From positions 13,104,633 to 13,168,632 of the forward strand of contig OZ007583.1 of assembly GCA_963931925.1 (NCBI GenBank): 64,000 bases of DNA, written 5' to 3'. The stretch is from Onchidella celtica (lineage: Eukaryota; Mollusca; Gastropoda; Systellommatophora; Onchidiidae). The notes beneath the pieces are model-generated. The model was given only the letters and a program-made list of their open reading frames with translations, was not told the origin of the DNA and did no database searches. Positions 11,335-22,949 of this stretch are shown here, piece after piece. Each line of letters begins with the position of its first letter. Positions within the stretch are counted from its first letter, which is position 1. The translations under genes and the position numbers were made by a program.

Positions 11335-11779
11335 GGGCAGAGAGAGAGAGAGAGAGAGAGACAGAGAGGGAGACAGAGAGGGAGAGACTGAGAGGGGGGG
11401 TCGGACAGACACACAAACAGACGGACAGAAGGAGAGAGAGACGGAGGAGGGGGCAAGAGAGAGAGAGAGAGAGACAGAACAAGAAAGAGAAAGGGAGGGG
11501 GCAGAGATAGAGAGAAAGAGAGAGACAGAGGGAACACACACAGAGAGAAAGAGAGAGAGACGAACAGACACTCAAACAGATGGACAGAAGGAGAATGTGG
11601 AAGCAAGAGATGCAGCAAAAGAGAGAAAGAGAGAGACTGACAGAGCCAGAGAGAGGGAGAGACAGCGAGAGAGGTGGACAAGAGCACAATATGGACGGAA
11701 GGAGAGACAGCGAGGACAAGAGAGAGACAGAACAAGCGAGAGAGAGAGAGAGAGAGAAAGACAGAGACAGAGATATAGG

Positions 11780-11812
<33 letters not shown>

Positions 11813-11815
11813 TGA
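11335..11815. repeat. GA / GACA microsatellite block
   Basis: About 480 bp of GAGA with GACAGA islands. Its opposite strand yields several overlapping Leu/Ser-rich frames and the plus strand an Arg/Glu-rich one. None shows any domain; all are repeat translations. Confidence 0.9.
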
Positions 11816-14429
11816 AAGTATTTCAAAAAGAATAGCAGGACACAAACAAATTAAAAATGGACATGGAAAAGAGAACCGGCACCGGTATCCAGCAGTCAAA
11901 AACTACTTAAACATTGATAAGGGCCTTAACTGTGGCTTGGAGTGGCCCTCAGAGTCATCTGCCCGTGTCACAAAAGTCCAACAACCCCTCCGTGAAAGCA
12001 AGATTAATAAATTAATAATGTCCCCTGCCTCACGGGAAAACCCTTTGAAATATTCGCCTGTCACGAAAGTTTATGCAAGGAGGTGTTTTATTTCCGTACT
12101 GGTTTCTGCGATGGCGAGACAAATAATGGAGAAATAGGAAGAAGAAAGAAGAAAGAAAAGAAATGAAAAAAAGGAGGAAATACAACGTCCTGTTTCAAAA
12201 AAAAAAAAGACACATACAGACAATAAAAAACACTTAAATCAATTATCTGAAGGATTTCACACATTGTCCTGAAAGCACACTTTTATACTTTAATCATTTC
12301 ATTATTACTATCAACCTCCTATTCACTCTTCATAAATTATTAGTATAATCTTAGAAATTTACCGGGAGACGGAAAAGCGGAGGAGGTGGTGACAGGAACA
12401 TTATATTCAGAACGTTTTTTTAAAAAAAAAACAAAAAAACAAACAAACAAAAACAGCAACTAGAACACAAACACTAAAAAAACAAAACTATGGATAACCA
12501 AACAAAAATTTAACAACAAAAGCAAGCAAAACCTACAGAGTTTGCGTTAGAGTTTTGGAGAAAGTGCGTCCATAAGAAAACGTTCATATTGTTTTAGAAA
12601 GTAGCAAGACGACAACCAGAATACAGCAAAACGACAGGGCCAGAGGAAACATGCAAGATATATATATATATATATACATATGTAGTTTTGTTTTTTTTAA
12701 TTATAAATAATCATGTTATTTTAAGATTGTAGTCACAAGTACTTTGAAGGGAGACCTTTAAGGCTAGTCACCAAGTACTTATGTCCCCCAAGGTTTTTTT
12801 TTGTGGTTGTGTTTTGGTGTTTTGTTGTTTTTTTCTGCGTTAGACGTGACCTACATATTTTGAAGCCTTATGTGACTCCGGACCTGAAGAGCTCCTCACG
12901 AAATCCTAACAACAGCCTTAATTAATTATGATTCATTATTTTTTTGTTCCAGATTTCCTTTTTGCTTTCGTCCTGTTTTTGGTTGGAGGGGGGGGGGGCA
13001 GGGTTAGGGATTCGATAACATTTAGGGCAAAGGATAAGGACAGGGTTAGGGATAGTACGTACATACGCGCTACTATCGCGAAACGCTCGGGGTGCGTACG
13101 CATTTATCACATCAACCTTATTTTAAATGGTTGGTAGAAAATTTGAAATAAAAGTAATAGGAAATGGAAAGTAACAGGCGTCTATGTGGCCTAACTGTTA
13201 AACACAGCCGGGATGATCGATGTGTGAACCGTATGAACTGCAGGAAATACGAAGGTGATCAAAATTTACCAATACTCTTTTAGCAAAAATTAGCTCAAAT
13301 CATATTAATTTGGGTAATATTATCATCAATCCTTCACAGCCATTCATTTTTATGTCTATCGTTCATTCACATCAAGTAATTCGATTATTCAACAACATAC
13401 TTTTTCAAAAGATTATATAAGTCTTTACAGACATTGTGCATAAAATAGCATATAAAAGCATACAACATTAAGCAAAAGGCAGTGAGTATAAAACTACAAA
13501 TTTCATCATTAAAAATTGACATCAAAAGATCTGAAATCATTACCGTGGTAAAGCAGACTTAATGTGGGTAAAATCAACTACAATGAAGCATAATTACAAC
13601 ATAATAACTGTAAAAGTACTTATCTCGCAATCTGTTAGTATGAGCAAAGGGTGCTATTAATTACTAATTCCTCAAAGCGCAAGATGTTAATCAACATCAC
13701 ACCTAATATTGAACACTGAATGTAGACGTCCTGGTGCAAGCAGAGATTTCTAATTATTCGAATTATTTTTTTAACAAATGCCAACATGTTAATTTCCGAT
13801 CCCCACAAGGTAGCTGAAGCATAAGATGTTTATCAACATGGCACACAACGCTGAACGCTGGAAACGCCAATACGTCAAGAAACTTTACGTCACAGCATCT
13901 CGTGCGTGGCCTGATGCTGGCACGCGACGCGTGGCTGAAACTCTCGTGTTGCTAAATATATCCCTCCATCAAAAGCAAGTGACGAAAATAGCTGTGCTTG
14001 CGGCTAAATTTTCTTCCGAGCTGCCAAAGAAAATCGGCCTAGAGGTAAAAATAAACAGTAAAGAAAAGCCTTAGCGTTGAAAATAAGCACATTTACTGCG
14101 CATTTGCCAATGCATAAAACAGGTTTTAACCCCAATACAAAGAGATAAAATGCTGACGAAGTAATGCTGAACCAGTGGCTGAGTTTGCCAGCCCCCAAAA
14201 GCAAGGCAAATTTTGCGTCCTCTGACCCGTGGATCATAAACGCTCCCTGAGTCCCTTCCATCAGTCCAGTCCCTTACTCCCCAAGAACGTGTTCTCTATT
14301 TTCAGAAAATACTGCTGTAACCTAATTAAAATAAAATGCATTTCATGCTCGTAAAAGTATAACCAGATCTATTTAAAAAGCGAACTTTTTTTTTTTTCTA
14401 TTTATTATTACTAGTTTGTTGTTTGCTTT
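11816..14429. other. Non-coding stretch
   Basis: AT-rich with A-runs near 12190 and 12420, a short TA array (12658-12677), and two TTAGGG-like motifs (see 12990-13060). A direct duplication occurs: AAGATGTTAATCAACAT at about 13681 and AAGATGTTTATCAACAT at about 13824, each followed by a related 40-bp segment containing GAACACTGAA or GAACGCTGGA. The 82-residue open frame beginning in the second copy has no recognisable domain. Confidence 0.45.
12990..13060 (+). repeat. Short telomere-like motifs
   Basis: CAGGGTTAGGGAT occurs twice within 45 bp, with ATTTAGGGC between. Too few units to call an interstitial telomere array; similar motifs (TTTTAGGGTTAG, TTAGGGTTAGGG) occur at about 57604-57629. 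Confidence 0.35.
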
Positions 14430-14515
14430 TTTTTTTGTAGAAAGTTTGAGCCCCTAGGAATTTTGCGTCCGGGGCCACCGCCCCTAAAGCCCCCGCCCAC
14501 ACTATGCCGCTGTGC
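14430..14515. mobile_element. Right end fragment resembling hAT family F4
   Basis: Minus-strand reading starts CAGCGGCATAGTGTGGGCGG followed by GGGGCGGTGGCCCCGG, like the termini of the F4 elements at 22675 and 26656 (CAGTGGCGTA, then GGGGCGGT). A left partner was not identified with confidence. Confidence 0.45.
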
Positions 14516-14833
14516 TGAACTGAATGTTTGAAAGCTGTTAAGTGAAATACCAGCAGCATTCAGCTGGCAGACAGGAGGTAACGGATAAAAATGGTAGGAA
14601 AAAATGGGGGGATGGGTGAATTCTTAATAAAGGTATGGACAAAAATAAACAGAAAATGAACAGAGCATCAGAGCTCCCCCGGGTTTTCACGTAATCAGCA
14701 CACATCACGTAAACTGTTGTGAAGTGCGTTTGATTTAAGCGAGACGTTACCTTTTCATTATGACGAATGTTGTGAGGCGTAAGATCTTCATTTGTCCTTC
14801 GGTAGAATGGGTGTTTCTCTATTCTATCCGTCC

Positions 14834-15096
<263 letters not shown>

Positions 15097-15554
15097 AGTC
15101 CATTTCAGTTTTCTCTATCTTTTAGTTTTGTTTTTTTTGCTCCCCCCCCCCCCTCACTACACACACACTTTCTTTATTCTCCTTCCCCTATGTTAATATA
15201 TCTTCACGCTAGAGTGTCGTATCTCCCAGACCTTAATTTACTGTCTGTAGCCATCAGTATGATTTCATTGGACACTGGCACGTTAATCTAACCTTCCATA
15301 ATGATCTTTTTCCGTGTTACAGTGCATTCAACACTAATGGGACACAGACGTGTCTTTCAATTGAAGACACTTTTGCTGCAGTTGTTGTTGCAAACTCTCG
15401 GCAGTTTTATCGTGTCTTCTTCTCTTTTTTGCTTTTCATTCTTTCTCCACTAGTTGGCCAAAACATTTCTATTGTTCAGGTAATTGGTCGTTGTTGTTTA
15501 TCAAGCTTTTAGGCACTCCAATAAAAGGGATTGTGTGGACGTGTGGGAACGTAG
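15097..15554. other. Non-coding stretch
   Basis: Begins with a T-run and C-run (about 15128-15153). No gene or element recognised. Confidence 0.45.
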
Positions 15555-15765
15555 GTGTGAGTGAGAGAGAAAGACAAAGCGACACACACACACACAGATA
15601 GAGAGAGAGGCAGATAGACAGACAGACAAAGAGCGAGACAGAGAAGGAGAGAGGGGGCACTGAGAGACACACAAAGATAGTGAGAGAGAAAGAAGGAGTC
15701 ATACACATACACACAGAGGGGGGGGAGGGGTGGGGCAAGTGCGGGAGAGAGGGGAGGGGGTGTGT
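15555..15765. repeat. Mixed GA / CA / GACA repeat with G-runs
   Basis: GAGAGA, a CACACA stretch (about 15583-15596), GACAGACA (about 15613-15628) and G-runs (15719-15740). Minus-strand Cys/Val/Ser-rich frames here are repeat translations. Confidence 0.85.
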
Positions 15766-15900
15766 CGCTTCAGGCTGCTATACAATTAGCCACGTCTACC
15801 ACTGTCTGACTAAAGTTGCATAGCCTAGCAGCATCTCAGTCCCGTCAATCAACATGACACAGGACACGAAAATATACAACAGAAAATAATCAAAACTTAC

Positions 15901-16023
15901 CTTTTTCATTAGCCTCTCTTCGAATGAAAATGCTCCGCTGTACAGTAGGCGGGGCCTATTTTCCAGAGCCAATGGCGTTTGCTCGTCAAAGACCACCCCA
16001 TTTCCATTTTTGTCTTCCGCCAT
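15901..16023 (-). CDS. First coding exon of an unidentified host gene
   Basis: On the minus strand an ATG in good context (A at -3, G at +4) opens a 41-codon frame, MAEDKNGNGVVFDEQTPLAL and onwards to ..SFEERLMKK. It ends at AAG followed by GTAAGT, an ideal splice donor, so the intron is phase 0. The ATG lies in ATGGCGGAAG, a YY1-like start-site motif common in broadly expressed TATA-less genes. The exon is less AT-rich than its surroundings. The peptide is acidic then mixed, without a signal peptide. I do not recognise the protein; the frame continuing past the donor is probably intron. Later exons should lie at lower coordinates, but none could be recognised, so they may be small or outside the window. 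Confidence 0.6.
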
Positions 16024-16095
16024 GCTGGGCCGTCTTCTATGGTATCCAATCAAAAACTTAAATCGGGAAAGTATCCAATAAAAAGCCAGCGTTAA
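16024..16095 (-). promoter_or_regulatory. TATA-less promoter with twin CCAAT boxes and YY1-like start
   Basis: Two CCAAT boxes, at 16046-16050 and 16075-16079 on the plus strand (ATTGG when read with the gene), lie 29 bp apart in a repeated context (GTATCCAATCAAAAA and GTATCCAATAAAAA). A YY1-like ATGGCGGAAG spans the start codon at 16014-16023. NF-Y plus YY1 without a TATA box is a known layout of housekeeping promoters. A third CCAAT sits inside the exon at 15969. Confidence 0.55.
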
Positions 16096-17480
16096 TGATG
16101 GGCATAATCACATGAGCCTGAAGTATTGAGTGTCTATGGTCATTTCGGCAAAACTCCACGTCATCAGTGAGTCACGGCAATTGCATTTCTGTGTACACAT
16201 CCATGAAATCCGAATTCTGAAAATTTCCCCACGATATTCAAATTTGTCTCAACATTTTCCAGACGAAAAAAATGGTCACTGTCAGGAATACTGTGGCTAT
16301 CACTGAACAAGAAAAATATGAAATACTTACGTGAAGCGCTCATATATTAGTATCCTCAAGCAATTAGCTAGAGGCTCGACACCTGAAAATTTGAGGTGCG
16401 TGTGAACTAAATGCGATGTAACATACGTAATAAAGCGTCATGATCTCTTTATAGGCATTCATTGCTTTTTTAATTCATTCGCTTTAGAAAGACGAATTTT
16501 CAGCTTGAGTGGATACTGATTTTCCAACACTAATTTATATATTTTTATGTAAACCAATTTTTTTTTTCAAATATCGAATCCTGTCCTCCTGTCTCATTGA
16601 TTTTCAATTACTTTTGTATATAATCTGTTATGGTTTTGTGTTTACACTAGCAAGAAAACACGTCTTGAACCACCCCTAAATTTCAAATTGGGAAAGTGTT
16701 GGGAGTTCCCGACAACACCAAAAAAAAAAATTACCACAGGAAATGAGTTAAGATCATAATTATTATTTTCATCAGAAAAGTCGGAATTCGCCCATCTTTA
16801 TAATTTGTCCTATTTTCTGGACAAAAAGCAATATAACTACGCATTTTCCAGAGAAAAAATCGCTTAGTTCGGCACAATAACGTAAATATCCAAAAACAAG
16901 ATCAAAGAAAACAAACAAATAAATAGAATGTACATAATAACATCGTTTGTCAACGTACTTAATGTAGGCGTAAGATTTTTTTTTTCCCACATCGTATCTA
17001 TAAATGTAAAATCGTATTAAAAAAATATACACAATGCCGTTGTCACATATCAAATGTAGGCGTGAGATGTTTTTGCACATCATACTCCCGCCACGACTTA
17101 GGCGTGAAACAGACCAAAACTTATATAGGCGCCAGACCATTGGCTGGCCGCCTAAATAGTATGCTTCACACTAGTACAATAGGCACTGCCCGCTGCCTCC
17201 CCGCTGGGTCGCGGTGTGGGCAGTGCCACTGTGCTAGCGTGAAGCAAAATGTATGGACGGCGAGCCACCGGGTTTGGTGCTTCCATCAGCCTGTGTCTGC
17301 TTCACCCCTCACGCCAATCTCACCCCACCCACTAAAGCATGTAACAGATTGCACACACTGATCGTGTCTCTGAGATACGCACAAGCTGCCACGTAGATTA
17401 TGATTGAAAGGAAACTGGGTCTTATCTCCCCCACTGAACCACTCATGCGGAAGGCGACAGCTCCCATTACCAAATCTCAA
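16096..17480. other. Non-coding stretch, nothing recognised
   Basis: AT-rich. If the gene at 15901 is real, its upstream region begins here. An open frame at 16772-17140 (minus) has no domain. Short duplicated motif AATGTAGGCGT(G/A)AGAT at about 16962 and 17054. Confidence 0.4.
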
Positions 17481-17481
17481 C

Positions 17482-18416
17482 CAGGGGGTCTCAACCTTTT
17501 TACAGACAATCGCCCCCTTAGACTCCACATTTTCTTTCATCATTTCCCCTTCTTTCCACCCCCACCCGAGCCTCACCCCCAGAACTTACTGATCAAACCC
17601 AACAGATACATTGCACAAGACAATAGATTACACACACAAAGTGTGATGTTAAGTTGACATCCTTTAGCTTAAAAAAATAATAATTTGAGGTCTTTATTTT
17701 AGGAGGTTCGCTGCCCTTGGCATTTACACCTCACTTTACTTGTTTTATTATTTCTTGTTCTGGCGGGGGGGGGGGGGGGGGGAAGATGATATGGATAAAT
17801 TTTAATCTATTAATTTCAATTTTGCCCGGGCAGCGGCCTTTCGGCCTGCTCTTTACGATTTCCAACTGCCAAGGTATCTTTAACGTGCGCAACGTGCACA
17901 CGGGCCCTCCGAATTTTTTCGTCCTTATCCGAGAAGACTAGGTACTCGATCCTACCACCCAATAGGACCAGGGACTTGAAAATATGAGAAAAATCCAATT
18001 TCCAAGAACTACTCGATCCTACCCCCCAATAGGACCAGGGACTTGAAAATATGAGAAAAATCCACTTTCCAACATACCTGCACTGCCCGGGTTTAGAACC
18101 CGGGACCCTTGGCATGAGAGGCGAGCACCTTGCCTCTAGACCACCTTGTCCCCCCAAAAAAACAAAAAAACACGAGTCTTTTATATTCACAAAACCTATC
18201 CATGCCTGCTGTACAGCAAGTCAGTCGCTGCCATGTCTTTGCCCCCAAATCATCCTCCATTCATGCGCCCCCACCCCCTCCTCCCCCTTCGACAGCTGTC
18301 ATTGTTTTCGGCCCCTTATCGCTCTTTTCTGCGTTTTCGCCCCGCTGGATATCAACAGCCCCCCAGCCCCCAAAAAACCTCCGGGTGGCCAAAGTCGCAC
18401 ACTTTGAGAATCAATG
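17482..18416. mobile_element. hAT-like element family F6, interrupted by SINE-A
   Basis: Left end CAGGGGGTCTCAACCTTTTT is followed by CGCCCCCTTAGACTCCACAT and TTTCTTTCATC, matching the end at 9088-9156 in order. The right end, read backwards, is CATTGATTCTCAAAGTGTG. A SINE-A copy (17684-18150) sits inside, so the element predates that insertion. Target duplication is not clear. Confidence 0.6.
17684..18150 (-). mobile_element. SINE-A copy 1, longest, inserted in an F6 element
   Basis: On the minus strand it starts with a tRNA-like head: A box TGGTCTAGAGGC (18132-18143) and B box GGGTTCTAAACCC (18089-18101), suiting RNA polymerase III. The body holds a 67-bp tandem duplication (units starting 17944 and 18011 on the plus strand), then a conserved stretch containing GGAGGGCCCGTGTGCACG, TGCGCACGTTAAAGATACC and AAAGAGCAGGCCGAAA. 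Next come an AT-rich spacer, a 20-base C-run (G on the plus strand, 17764-17783), and a tail ending CCTAAAATAAAGAC. Activity cannot be judged. Confidence 0.8.
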
Positions 18417-18845
18417 CTCAGAATCATTTTCCACAGTGTATAACTTGCTGACCTTTCACCATAAATCTCCATGTCTAAATCATTTGTTTACACCGCTTTG
18501 ACTTTTCCACGTGACCGAAAAGGAATCGATAATTATACCACCTGGAAATGTTGATGTAATAGCCGAGACACCATACTGAGACGGACCATTCCGTCTTTAG
18601 CTGCATGTCCACAACTTGCGCGCGTATAAACAGTGATATAAACTAACACCGAAATGTAGTAATCACAAGTAAAAACATCAAAGCTAAAGACGACCTCTGT
18701 GCGAATTGTGTAACAAGTTAAAATACGTTTAGTTTATCAAGAAACAATGGTTTGTGAACAGTATCCCTTCTATTTTTATTTCAGCTATCTTAAATTGGTT
18801 TCAGATAACTGCATTGTTTTTGGATAAAGAAAGCTATGCCTGGCA
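18417..18845. other. Non-coding stretch, nothing recognised
   Basis: Ordinary AT-rich sequence; no open frame, repeat end or RNA gene recognised. Confidence 0.45.
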
Positions 18846-19120
18846 TTGAGAGGGTTAAATCATTTTAACTCACCCAGTATCGATGTACACAGTGAGAATT
18901 GCAAGCTTAGAGTATTTCTTTCCATTTTTTTATTTTTTTTTACATACGGCCATCAATATCTGGGCTTCAGGGGGTTAAAGCAGTTTAATTTACACAGTAC
19001 TGATGTACACTGTGAGAACTGCAACTCTAGGGGCAAAGACAAAGACATCAATATCTGGTCTTGGAAGATTAAATCATTTAAATCCATGCAATATTCATGT
19101 ACTCAAGTAGGAATTGTAAA
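18846..19120. repeat. Three diverged tandem copies of a roughly 110-bp unit
   Basis: The block GGGTTAAATCATTTTAACTC, CAGTATCGATGTACACAGTG, AGAA(T/C)TGCAA occurs near 18850, again from about 18968 (GGGGGTTAAAGCAGTTTAAT), and a third, weaker time from about 19060. CATCAATATCTGG precedes copies two and three. Copies differ by roughly 20-30%, so the duplication is old. Confidence 0.7.
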
Positions 19121-19344
19121 TTCATGATTCTTCCATAAGGCAATGTGCCATTATGTGGAAATTGGAGGATTATCTGGTCTTTTCGTCGCCTTTGCTATCT
19201 CTGCTGAATCAGTTGTCGGGGAGGCTTCATTGAATTAATAGGGTAACAAAATATCAGTGTCACCACGACAATGATTAATGGATGAGCCTCAATGTACAAT
19301 ATGAATGTGTATCTCTCTTTTCATCTCTTTTCGAGCTCATTGGC

Positions 19345-20266
19345 CAGGGATTCCCGGCTTTTTCACCCAATTTTACCTTTGGCATCTTTTCGAAAGAGAA
19401 TTTACCCCTACTCTGAGTGTCCAGATTACCAAAATACACGCCGTCAGACTGTGCCAAAAGGAAGAGTTGAATGTCGCAAAGCCTCGCATAAGAAGTAGCG
19501 TAGAATTGACACAATAAAACGGAAAGGAAAAGGAAGGACATATTAATCCGATTTATCAAAATGTACGAAAAATACTCGAAAATACAGAGGCCTTAGGGCA
19601 GGTGGGCAATCATAGAACATTAGGCTACATGTAATCAGTTTAAATAAATATACGAGACTCATTATGGGTGACTTTTTCTATATTCCGACTTTTCTTAGAG
19701 TGACTCCCCTCTGAATTAAACTACTACGTTGGCAAAACAGTAATTAAGAAGTATAAAATAACGATCACTGGGTCCAAGACCGTAGAAAGAAAAACAAATT
19801 AATTACTATTTTGTCACAAAATTGGCCATTTCTCCAAATCGTGGGCCGCGGTAAACTTTTGTGACTGGCCATTGTTAAGAAATTGAGATATATCGTAAGC
19901 TGGTAGATCTTGATTCTGTTAAAAGTTGGGAGTGAAAGTAATGAAAACTGAGAGCTAAATGACGTCCTTTTTTTTTTTTTAATTTTAATAAAAAAATACT
20001 AAGTCTAATCAAGATAATCATTCAGTTTTTTGCTTTTCGGACCAATCTGCAACAACCAAGATACGACAGTTTACTGGGCGCCTTCGAAATTTTCTTTTCG
20101 ACTCCAATTTTTGTTGTTGTTTGTTTGTTTGTTTGTTTGTTAGTCTCTGAAGTATAATTTTTAAAGAGAAAAATGTATAAGTACAGTATGTGTATATTTA
20201 TGCACAAATCCAATTGCAGCAAATTTCCGCCCAGAGGAGACATCGGCCCCAGGTTGGGAACCCGTG
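19345..20266. mobile_element. Non-autonomous hAT-like element, family F1 copy 1
   Basis: Left end CAGGGATTCCCGGCTTTTTC and right end, read backwards, CACGGGTTCCCAACCTGGGG. Flanking 8-mers TCATTGGC and TCTCAGGC agree at 5 of 8. Interior shared with the copy at 57397: GTTGGCAAAACAGTAATTAA and AGTATAAAATA here match CATTGGCAACACGATAATCA and AGTATAAAATA there. About 920 bp; no transposase. A TTTG array (20113-20140) is internal. Confidence 0.7.
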
Positions 20267-20570
20267 TCTCAGGCCCCAATGCCCAATTGGCTTCACTCAT
20301 ACTGAACTGTGCTGTACACAGCAGATAAAGTAATAAACTCGTGACGTGCTCGAGTGCATGGCCTTGACCTCAGTCGAGTGAGTGTGATGGTCTAGAATTG
20401 ATTGGAATCTACTTACATTACTGTTATTACCTCATTATTGTGACACCACAATGCCTGTTTGGGAAAACAGCACACTAAGTTTAGATACTTTTCCTACAGC
20501 GCTCTCTCATTCTGTGTGAAAATCTTAATTACCACAGTTACGTTTTTTGGGATGATTGCTCTTACAGAGG
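20267..20570. other. Non-coding spacer
   Basis: Nothing recognised between the F1 element and the GA block. Confidence 0.4.
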
Positions 20571-21042
20571 CGATATGAGAGGGAGACTGAGAGAGAGAGA
20601 CACAGAGAGAGAGACAGAGACAGACAGGCAGGCAGGCAGGCAGACAGACAGACAGGAACACAGACAGACCGACAGGCAGACAGATAGAAAACACCCAGAC
20701 AGACAGAGGCAGAGAAAGAGAGAAGGCCATAAAGAGAAAAAGAAAGAGAGAGAAGGGGAGAGAGAAAAAAAGAAAGAAAGGCGCCGCGACAGAAGAGGCA
20801 GGCAGACATAGAGAAACAGAGGCAGACAGTGAAAGAGAGAGAATGACAGAGAATAGAGAGAGAGAGAGAGAGCAGAAAAAAGTGGAGGGGACGGCAGAAA
20901 GAGAGACAGAGTGCGCGACAGGGAGAGAAATAGACAGGGAGACAGACAGGCATAGAAAGAATTAAAAGAGAGAACGAGAGAGAAAGAGAGAGAGAGGGGA
21001 GAGAGAGAGACAGATAGAGAAGAGAGGTGAGGCAGAGACAGA
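20571..21042. repeat. GA / GACA / GGCA microsatellite block
   Basis: About 470 bp including a pure GGCA run (about 20625-20643) flowing into GACA. Minus-strand frames rich in Leu, Ser, Cys and Val are artefacts. Confidence 0.9.
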
Positions 21043-22674
21043 CCGAAAAACCTATTTATCAGAAAACAATGTAAATTGAATTACAGAACGGTTCACTACA
21101 TTTGGAAACTATAGATCACACCCGATGGAACATGTTTTGAACATACTGCGCAGTAAGTGCCGCTGACAACTTTCATAAATGTGACACTTTTACACGCTGC
21201 TGGAGATTATAACTTGGTGATTACAACGTTTATCTGACAGAATTTGCAACACAGATGGTTTGCTACAGTTGGATCCCGACTGTCTCTGTGTTTTCTACAG
21301 TGAGCTGGCTGGATGACAGGTTTGAATGCAGATCCCATTGACATATCAACAGATATATAGATAACTAGTTTAACTCTTTCGTTGGCAAGGTTTTGAAACA
21401 GATTTTTATAGTTCTGCTTACTTGTATTACATTTGATAAATGCGGTCTTCTTATTTACAAGATACAAATCACCATAATTTTATTATAAATAACTAGTTTA
21501 ACTCTTACCTTGCCAAGGTTCTGAAACTGTGAGTTTTGTAGTTCCGCTTACTTGTATCATAATATTTCGTAACTGAGACTTGTCATCCACAAGATACAAA
21601 TTAAATATAACAATACTATTTTCCTTTTTTGTTTTTGTGTGTTTTTAAATATAAATCAGTCAGCAAAGAGTGAAATTTAATGTGTACAATCACCAAGATG
21701 CAAAGTTGTTCACGCTTGACAGACCTAGGATAAAGGTTTCTCAAAAACTCGCACTGTGACTGTAAATGGAACTGAATTTGGCCAAACATCCCGATTTAGT
21801 CACTTAAAGAGAAGAAAAAGAGGCCATAGAAAAGATCAAAACGAGGCGAAAGGATGACGTAGGAGGAGGGGATGAAATAGGATACGATAAGATGAGATAG
21901 GAATCACTTTATGAACCCAGGGGGGAAATTCACTCTCACAGGACATTTAAGAGTACATCTATTGCATACTGACATAAACACTTCAGAATTCAATTACAGG
22001 CTTATTACACGAAGTAGTGTGACATGGAACCTTAGTAAAATATGGCACATCTAGCTCTAATGTCTTGTTCAGGCGAATCGCTGAGGGCAAAAACGACCTT
22101 TTCTGTATCTTTCTGTAGCTAACGCAGTAGACAAAACACTCGTTCCCACCTTCAATAAAGAACAAAAAAAAAACAAAAAAAAAAAGAAGAAAGAAAGACA
22201 ATACAACTTAATGCTACCTTGACAGTGGGCGTTAATTTATGTGAAAAGCAATATCACTTGGGGACCCTGCAGTTGCGCACTACATCTGTCAATAGTGAGT
22301 TTACTGCCCTACTGGGTCTCTCCAGCTGTTACTAGGCAAATATTATTACATATAGGAGTAAGAAAATACTAAAATACAGTTATTTGATATTCTGTGATGG
22401 CAATCTTGGAGATATGGATGAAAGAAATACCAATATTGCAGTATTTGATATCATCTACACAGATGAGTATCAGACTCTGTATCACAATGACTGAACTGAT
22501 AAGATGCATAATTTATTTACCTTTTTTTTTTTCATCCCATCTCAAAACTGTGGCGGTATAGATTTTATTTTTAAGGTTAAACTGGCCTGAAAGCCAATCT
22601 AATCTCATCAGATAATTCTGACGCACTTGAGGCCTACCAGTAACAAATTAACAGCAGCCATGTTATCTTTCTTA
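21043..22674. other. Non-coding stretch
   Basis: Contains the two-copy tandem duplication at 21360-21600, an A-run array near 22165, and otherwise nothing recognised. Confidence 0.45.
21360..21602. repeat. Tandem duplication of about 125 bp
   Basis: ATAACTAGTTTAACTCTT starts both copies (about 21361 and 21487); both continue GGCAAGGTT or GCCAAGGTT, then GTAGTTC(T/C)GCTTACTTGTA, then ACAAGATACAAAT. Identity about 80% by eye. Confidence 0.85.
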
Positions 22675-22949
22675 CATTGACGTAGCTTGGGCGGTGTCAC
22701 AAGGGGCGGTAGTCCCGGGCACAAAATTTCAAACGAAAAATAAAGATAATAAAATGGTAATACATGCAATAAATAAAGATCCTCTCCACCCCCACAAACA
22801 GACACTTAAAATGTCCCAATGTTTGAACAGTCCATAGTTTTCTAACATGGCGGAGCAAATAAATATTGCCACGTGCCAACGATCCACGGGTCAGGGGGCG
22901 CAATCCTCACCTTGCCCCGGGCGCTGGCAACACACCCTATACCCCACTG
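22675..22949. mobile_element. Non-autonomous hAT-like element, family F4 copy 1
   Basis: Left end CATTGACGTAGCTTGGGCGG, right end (inverted) CAGTGGGGTATAGGGTGTGT. Flanks CTTTCTTA and CCTACTTA agree at 6 of 8. The interior CCCAATGTTTGAACA and GCAAATAAATATTGCCACGT matches the copy at 26656. Confidence 0.7.

Noticed and set aside
12990-13060. Interstitial telomere
   Set aside because: Only isolated TTAGGG units, not a tandem array.
13826-14074. 82-residue plus-strand frame with basic N-terminus
   Set aside because: Begins in the second copy of a local duplication, no recognised domain, no splice or promoter context.
18080-18145. Functional tRNA gene
   Set aside because: A and B boxes are present but the sequence does not close into a full cloverleaf and continues into the SINE-A body; likewise at 37201 and 49201.
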